From CAVSUR01 sp052143655 (lineage in GTDB: Bacteria; Actinomycetota; Actinomycetes; Streptosporangiales; Streptosporangiaceae): DNA of 24,570 nucleotides. The notes under the pieces were generated by a model. The model saw nothing but the letters and a program-made list of their open reading frames with translations. It was not told the origin of the DNA and ran no database searches. Shown piece after piece: positions 21,315 through 24,570 of this stretch; within the stretch, counting starts at the first letter, position 1; the number at the start of each line of letters is the position of its first letter. The stretch is from the NCBI GenBank assembly GCA_052143655.1, contig JBKQSL010000055.1, positions 1-24,570 of the forward strand. Direction: 5' to 3'. Position numbers and translations under genes: made by a program.

Positions 21315-22706
21315 ATGGCGTTGCAGCACCCTAAGGCACCGAGCCGGCGCGCCCGGGACGTGGCGGCGGCGCCGCTGTTCGGCCTGGAGCCCGGCCGCAT
21401 CCCGCGGCACAGCCTGCGCCAGGGCGAGATGGCGCCCGAGGTCGCCTACCAGATCATCCACGACGAGCTGATGCTCGATGGCAACGCCCGGCTGAACCTG
21501 GCCACGTTCGTCAGCACGTGGGCGGAACCGCAGGCCGACCGGCTGATGGCCGAGTGCCTGGACAAGAACATGATCGACAAGGACGAGTACCCGAACACGG
21601 CCGAGCTGGAGATGCGCTGCATCTCCATCCTGAGCCAGCTGTGGCACGCGCCGGATGCGGGGCAGGCCACCGGGTGCTCGACGACCGGCTCCAGTGAGGC
21701 GGCGATGCTCGGCGGCCTCGCGCTCAAGCGGCGCTGGCAGCACGCCCGGGCCGCCGCGGGGCGGCCCGCTGACCGGCCGAACATCGTCATGGGCATCAAC
21801 GTCCAGGTCTGCTGGGAGAAGTTCGCCAACTACTGGGACGTGGAGATGCGGCTGGTCCCGATGGAAGGCGACCGCTTCCACCTGTCCGCCGAGGAGGCCG
21901 TCCGGGCCTGCGACGAGAACACGATCGGGGTTGTCGCCGTCCTCGGCTCGACCTTCGACGGCTCCTACGAGCCGGTGGCGGAGATCTGCGCGGCGCTGGA
22001 CGACTACCAGGCGCGGACCGGGATCGACGTGCCGGTGCATGTCGACGCCGCCTCAGGCGGGTTCGTGGCCCCGTTCCTTGACCCGGACCTGGCGTGGGAT
22101 TTCCGGCTGCCGCGGGTGGCGTCCATCAACGCCTCCGGGCACAAGTACGGCCTGGTGTACCCGGGCGTCGGCTGGGCGATCTGGCGGGACGCCGCCGCGC
22201 TGCCGGAGGACCTGATCTTCTGGGTCAACTACCTCGGCGACAACATGCCGACGTTCGCGCTGAACTTCTCCCGGCCCGGCGCCCAGGTCGCCATGCAGTA
22301 CTACAACTTCCTGCGGCTGGGCTTCGACGGATACCGGGCGGTGCAGGGCTACTCCCGGGACGTGGCCACGCGCCTGTCCGCGCGGATCGCCGAGCTGGGG
22401 CCGTTCGAGCTGATCACCCGGGGCGACGAGCTGCCGGTGCTCGCGTTCCGGCTGCGCGAGAGCATCAGCAACTACACGGTCTTCGACGTGTCGAACGCGG
22501 TGCGCGAGCACGGCTGGCTGCTGCCGGCCTACACGTTCCCGAAGAACCGGCAGGACCTGGCCGCGCTGCGGGTGGTCGTGAAGCGGGACTTCACCCACGA
22601 CATGGCCGACATGCTCGTCCACGACCTGCGCCAGCTGCTGCCCCGGCTGGAGAAGCAGCCCGCCCCGGTGCACGATCACGCCTCGGGCACCGGCTTCCAT
22701 CACTAG
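21315..22706 (+). CDS. gadB: Glutamate decarboxylase (PLP-dependent)
   Basis: A 463-residue group II PLP decarboxylase that converts glutamate to GABA, consuming a proton, usually for acid tolerance. Visible: the N-terminal PEVAYQIIHDELMLDGNARLNLATFV, substrate-site TTGSSEAAMLGG, DAASGGFVAPF, and the PLP lysine Lys277 in SGHKYG (K276 in E. coli GadB), followed by FSRPGAQVAMQYYNFLRLG. Length is typical. The C-terminal end HDHASGTGFHH carries His residues in the region that in E. coli GadB plugs the active site at neutral pH. GGAG lies 8 nt before the ATG. No GadC antiporter is present; the aquaporin-family gene follows 124 nt downstream with a palindrome copy between. Confidence 0.95.
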   Translation: MALQHPKAPSRRARDVAAAPLFGLEPGRIPRHSLRQGEMAPEVAYQIIHDELMLDGNARLNLATFVSTWAEPQADRLMAECLDKNMIDKDEYPNTAELEMRCISILSQLWHAPDAGQATGCSTTGSSEAAMLGGLALKRRWQHARAAAGRPADRPNIVMGINVQVCWEKFANYWDVEMRLVPMEGDRFHLSAEEAVRACDENTIGVVAVLGSTFDGSYEPVAEICAALDDYQARTGIDVPVHVDAASGGFVAPFLDPDLAWDFRLPRVASINASGHKYGLVYPGVGWAIWRDAAALPEDLIFWVNYLGDNMPTFALNFSRPGAQVAMQYYNFLRLGFDGYRAVQGYSRDVATRLSARIAELGPFELITRGDELPVLAFRLRESISNYTVFDVSNAVREHGWLLPAYTFPKNRQDLAALRVVVKRDFTHDMADMLVHDLRQLLPRLEKQPAPVHDHASGTGFHH

Positions 22707-22750
22707 GGCGCGGGGCGGGCGCACGCGGCACATCCGGCTGCACCCGCAGC

Positions 22751-22767
22751 TCACCCGCCCGGGATGA
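22751..22767. repeat. 17-bp palindrome copy 5 (TCACCC-GCCCG-GGATGA)
   Basis: TCACCCGCCCGGGATGA, in the 124-nt gap between gadB and the aquaporin-like gene, 63 nt before the latter's start. Confidence 0.7.
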
Positions 22768-22830
22768 CGCGGCGGCTGCGGCCCGCATGGATGCTGGAGC
22801 GAAGGCTCAGGCGGTGACGGGAGTACGACC

Positions 22831-23658
22831 ATGGCCCATGGCACCAGCCAGATGGACGCCGAGCATGCCGACCTGCTGCGGCGCCGTTACCTGATCAGGT
22901 TCGAGGAGGACACGCTGCGGCCGCGGCCGCTGTCGATCCGGCTGATCATCGAGTTCCTCGGCACGTTCGTGCTAGTCACGGTGGCGGCCGGGGCGGGTGT
23001 CATCGACCACTACGCCGGCGGCGGCCCGATCAGCCGCACCGCCGCGGTGATCGCGCCCGGCGCGGCCGTGATGGCGATGATCTACGCCTGGGGCCCGCTG
23101 TCCGGCCTGCACATCAACCCGGCGGTGACCCTGGCGTTCTACGGCCGCCGGGTCTTCCCGGCCGCCTGGGTTGTGCCGTACTGGGTGGCCCAGCTGACCG
23201 GGGCGCTGGCCGCGGCCCTGTTCCTGCAGCTGATGTTCGGCCACGTCAGCACGGGCGGGAACTACCCGATCAGCACTGCCGGCGGCGAGTGGAAGTCGCT
23301 GGTGATGGAGGCCGTGCTCACCGCCATCCTGGTCAGCATCATCCTCAACACCGCCACCGGCAGCCGCAGCATCGGCCATAACGCGGCCATCGCGGTCGGC
23401 TCGACCGTCGCGCTGCTCGGCCTGTTCGCCAGCCCGATCAGCGGCGCCTCGATGAACCCGGCCCGCTCCCTCGGCCCGGACATCATTGCCAACGACTACC
23501 ACGGCTGGTGGATTTACCTGGCCGGCCCCGTGATCGGCGCCATGATCGCCGTCGTGATCATCACGGCGGTCCGCGGGCTGCCCAGCAAGGACGAGCGCAA
23601 GGCCGCCGAGGGCGGCGACCTGCCGCTCGTCGACCCATCGGCGCAGAAAGGACGGTGA
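22831..23658 (+). CDS. MIP/aquaporin-family channel
   Basis: A 275-residue six-helix channel with both pore NPA motifs: HINPAVT (95-101) and SMNPARS (208-214), and the selectivity-filter Arg212. Helices run about 36-58, 71-90, 113-135, 156-174, 185-203 and 226-247. The charged N-terminal 30 residues (HADLLRRRYLIRFEEDTLR) and the C-terminal tail (KDERKAAEGGDLP) are cytoplasmic. The family passes water, glycerol or other small neutral solutes; the second NPA with Arg is classical, so a water or small-solute channel is likely, but selectivity cannot be read. GGGAG is placed 7 nt before the ATG. It is 3 nt upstream of the PRC-barrel gene, so the two form an operon. Confidence 0.92.
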   Translation: MAHGTSQMDAEHADLLRRRYLIRFEEDTLRPRPLSIRLIIEFLGTFVLVTVAAGAGVIDHYAGGGPISRTAAVIAPGAAVMAMIYAWGPLSGLHINPAVTLAFYGRRVFPAAWVVPYWVAQLTGALAAALFLQLMFGHVSTGGNYPISTAGGEWKSLVMEAVLTAILVSIILNTATGSRSIGHNAAIAVGSTVALLGLFASPISGASMNPARSLGPDIIANDYHGWWIYLAGPVIGAMIAVVIITAVRGLPSKDERKAAEGGDLPLVDPSAQKGR

Positions 23659-23661
23659 GTC

Positions 23662-24300
23662 ATGGCAGAGCCAGCGCAGTTCATCATCGGGACCCCGGTC
23701 AGCTGCTCCGACGGTCCCTGCGGCGAGGTGCGCCGCATCATCGTCAACCCGGCGGCCGGGCGGGTCACGCACCTGGCCGTGCAGCCGGAGCACCGGCACG
23801 ACCCCGCCCGGCTCGTCCCGCTGGACCTGGTCGTCGAGGCCGGGCCCGCGATCGTGCTGCGCTGCACGCAGGCGGAGTTCGGCGACCTGGAACTGGCCGA
23901 CGAGACCGACCTGGTGGACGAGTCCGGCTACTCCGGTGACTACGACCCGGCCGACGTGGTGGGCGGCTACGGCTACGCGGCCAGCCTGACCGGCGGCGCC
24001 TACGTCGCCGGCGCGGGCATCGGATACCACCCGCGGGCCGTGACGCGCGACGCGGTCCCGGAGGGCGAGACCGAGATACGCCACGGCGACCGGGTGCACG
24101 CCACCGACGGCGAGATCGGCCGGGTGGAAGGGCTCATCGTCGGCTCCGACGGCCAGCGCGTGACCCACGTGCTGCTCCAGGAGGGGCACCTGTGGGGGCG
24201 CAAGGAAGTCGCGATCCCGGTCAGCGCCGTGCTCGGCGTCGACGACGGGATCCGGCTCAGCCTGACCAAGAAGCAGGTTGAGGAACTGCCGGCCCGCTGA
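23662..24300 (+). CDS. Two-repeat PRC-barrel protein
   Basis: A 212-residue soluble protein with two PRC-barrel-like domains: about 6-75 (FIIGTPVSCSDGPCGEVRRI, VTHLAVQP, RLVPLDLV) and about 137-208 (IRHGDRVHATDGEIGRVEGL, VTHVLLQEGHLWGRKEVAIP). A Gly/Tyr/Asp-rich linker (102-130, with YSGDYDPADVVGGYGYAAS) joins them. PRC barrels mediate protein contacts in photosystem assembly, RNA metabolism and actinobacterial stress proteins; no enzyme function is implied. It follows the channel gene by 3 nt with AAAGGA upstream, and is last in the unit, before a GC-rich hairpin. Its role beside the channel is unknown. Confidence 0.88.
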   Translation: MAEPAQFIIGTPVSCSDGPCGEVRRIIVNPAAGRVTHLAVQPEHRHDPARLVPLDLVVEAGPAIVLRCTQAEFGDLELADETDLVDESGYSGDYDPADVVGGYGYAASLTGGAYVAGAGIGYHPRAVTRDAVPEGETEIRHGDRVHATDGEIGRVEGLIVGSDGQRVTHVLLQEGHLWGRKEVAIPVSAVLGVDDGIRLSLTKKQVEELPAR

Positions 24301-24310
24301 CGCCCCGTGT

Positions 24311-24330
24311 CCCGGGCGCTGCCGCCCGGG
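24311..24330. terminator. Hairpin after the PRC-barrel gene
   Basis: CCCGGGCG-CTGC-CGCCCGGG is a perfect 8-bp stem with a 4-nt loop, 11 nt after the stop. It lies between convergent genes and may serve both. There is no T-run. Confidence 0.6.
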
Positions 24331-24370
24331 CGCCGTCGGCCCGGGCGGAGCGCCGTAGGCCCGGGCGGAG
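24331..24370. repeat. Tandem repeat, 20 bp x 2
   Basis: Two adjacent 20-bp units (CGCCGTCGGCCCGGGCGGAG and the same with A for C at position 7), differing in one base, directly after the hairpin and ending 6 nt before the stop of the next gene. Confidence 0.8.
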
Positions 24371-24376
24371 CGCCGG

Positions 24377-24570
24377 TCAGCCGGCTGGGCTGGCGGCCGG
24401 GCTCCCGGCGGCCGCGACCGGTTCTCCCTCTTCTTCCTCCCGCCGGCCGACCGGCCGGACCGGGATCAGCCCGGTGCAGAACAGCGCGAGCACCGCGAAG
24501 ATGGCCACCACCCACAGCGAGGTGCGCAGCGCCGACAGCCGCGCGTCGCTGTTGGCCTTGAGCACCGCGT
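24377..24570 (-). CDS. C-terminus of a probable MFS transporter (cut by window edge)
   Basis: Only the last about 64 residues are visible; the frame stays open to the right edge, so the start lies outside. It reads VLKANSDARLSALRTSLWVV, then a hydrophobic helix (AIFAVLALFCTGLIPVRP) and a polar acidic tail (GRREEEEGEPV). The pattern of a helix followed by TGLIPxRPVG is like the final segment of drug:proton antiporter MFS proteins. The identification rests on this one helix and tail, so it is tentative. It converges on the PRC-barrel gene. Confidence 0.5.
   Translation of the reverse strand, partial: AVLKANSDARLSALRTSLWVVAIFAVLALFCTGLIPVRPVGRREEEEGEPVAAAGSPAASPAG

Overview
The window is very GC-rich and densely coded. 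Its repertoire is that of a free-living, spore-actinomycete-like Actinomycetota: a TetR-regulated phenylacetate epoxidase cluster, an F420-type (DDN) oxidoreductase, YceI, RDD and PRC-barrel proteins, many GTG starts and many 4-bp ATGA/GTGA overlaps. I cannot name the genus. No rRNA, tRNA, insertion sequence or CRISPR array was seen.

Positions 1-2.6 kb hold a leftward sulfur-relay type operon: a sulfide:quinone oxidoreductase-like flavoprotein, then a damaged dsrC-dsrE junction. Divergent to it is a 38-residue Cys/His protein, followed by a PAP2 phosphatase remnant. From 2.6 to 4.2 kb lies a membrane-anchored phosphodiester-glycosidase-like protein with a GYPxQ-rich tail.

Positions 4.4-11.3 kb form the phenylacetyl-CoA module. 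paaABCDE is one rightward, translationally coupled operon encoding the ring 1,2-epoxidase and its reductase. Converging on it is paaZ (oxepin-CoA hydrolase and aldehyde dehydrogenase). Divergent from paaZ is a TetR regulator. Near-identical operator-like sites lie over the paaA promoter and between paaZ and tetR, so the three units look like one local regulon. paaK, paaF, paaG, paaH, paaI and paaJ are not in the window.

Positions 11.4-15.1 kb carry an alpha/beta hydrolase (PHA-depolymerase-like) behind its own TetR-type palindrome, a YceI protein coupled to a DDN-family oxidoreductase, a second TetR regulator and a small membrane protein.

Positions 15.2-24.3 kb look like a membrane, stress and acid-response block. 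A leftward run reads DUF7144 protein, six-TM membrane protein, a protein with about 17 nine-residue repeats, and an RDD protein. Then come a radical-SAM anaerobic sulfatase maturase with a SEC-C tail, a YrhK-like membrane protein, glutamate decarboxylase, an aquaporin family channel and a PRC-barrel protein. Five intergenic gaps in this block carry the same 17-bp palindrome (TCAYCC-N5-GGRTGA) and none was found elsewhere, which suggests an undescribed shared operator. The right edge cuts the C-terminus of a probable MFS transporter.

Short tandem repeats with 13-20 bp periods recur in and around intergenic DNA and are listed separately.
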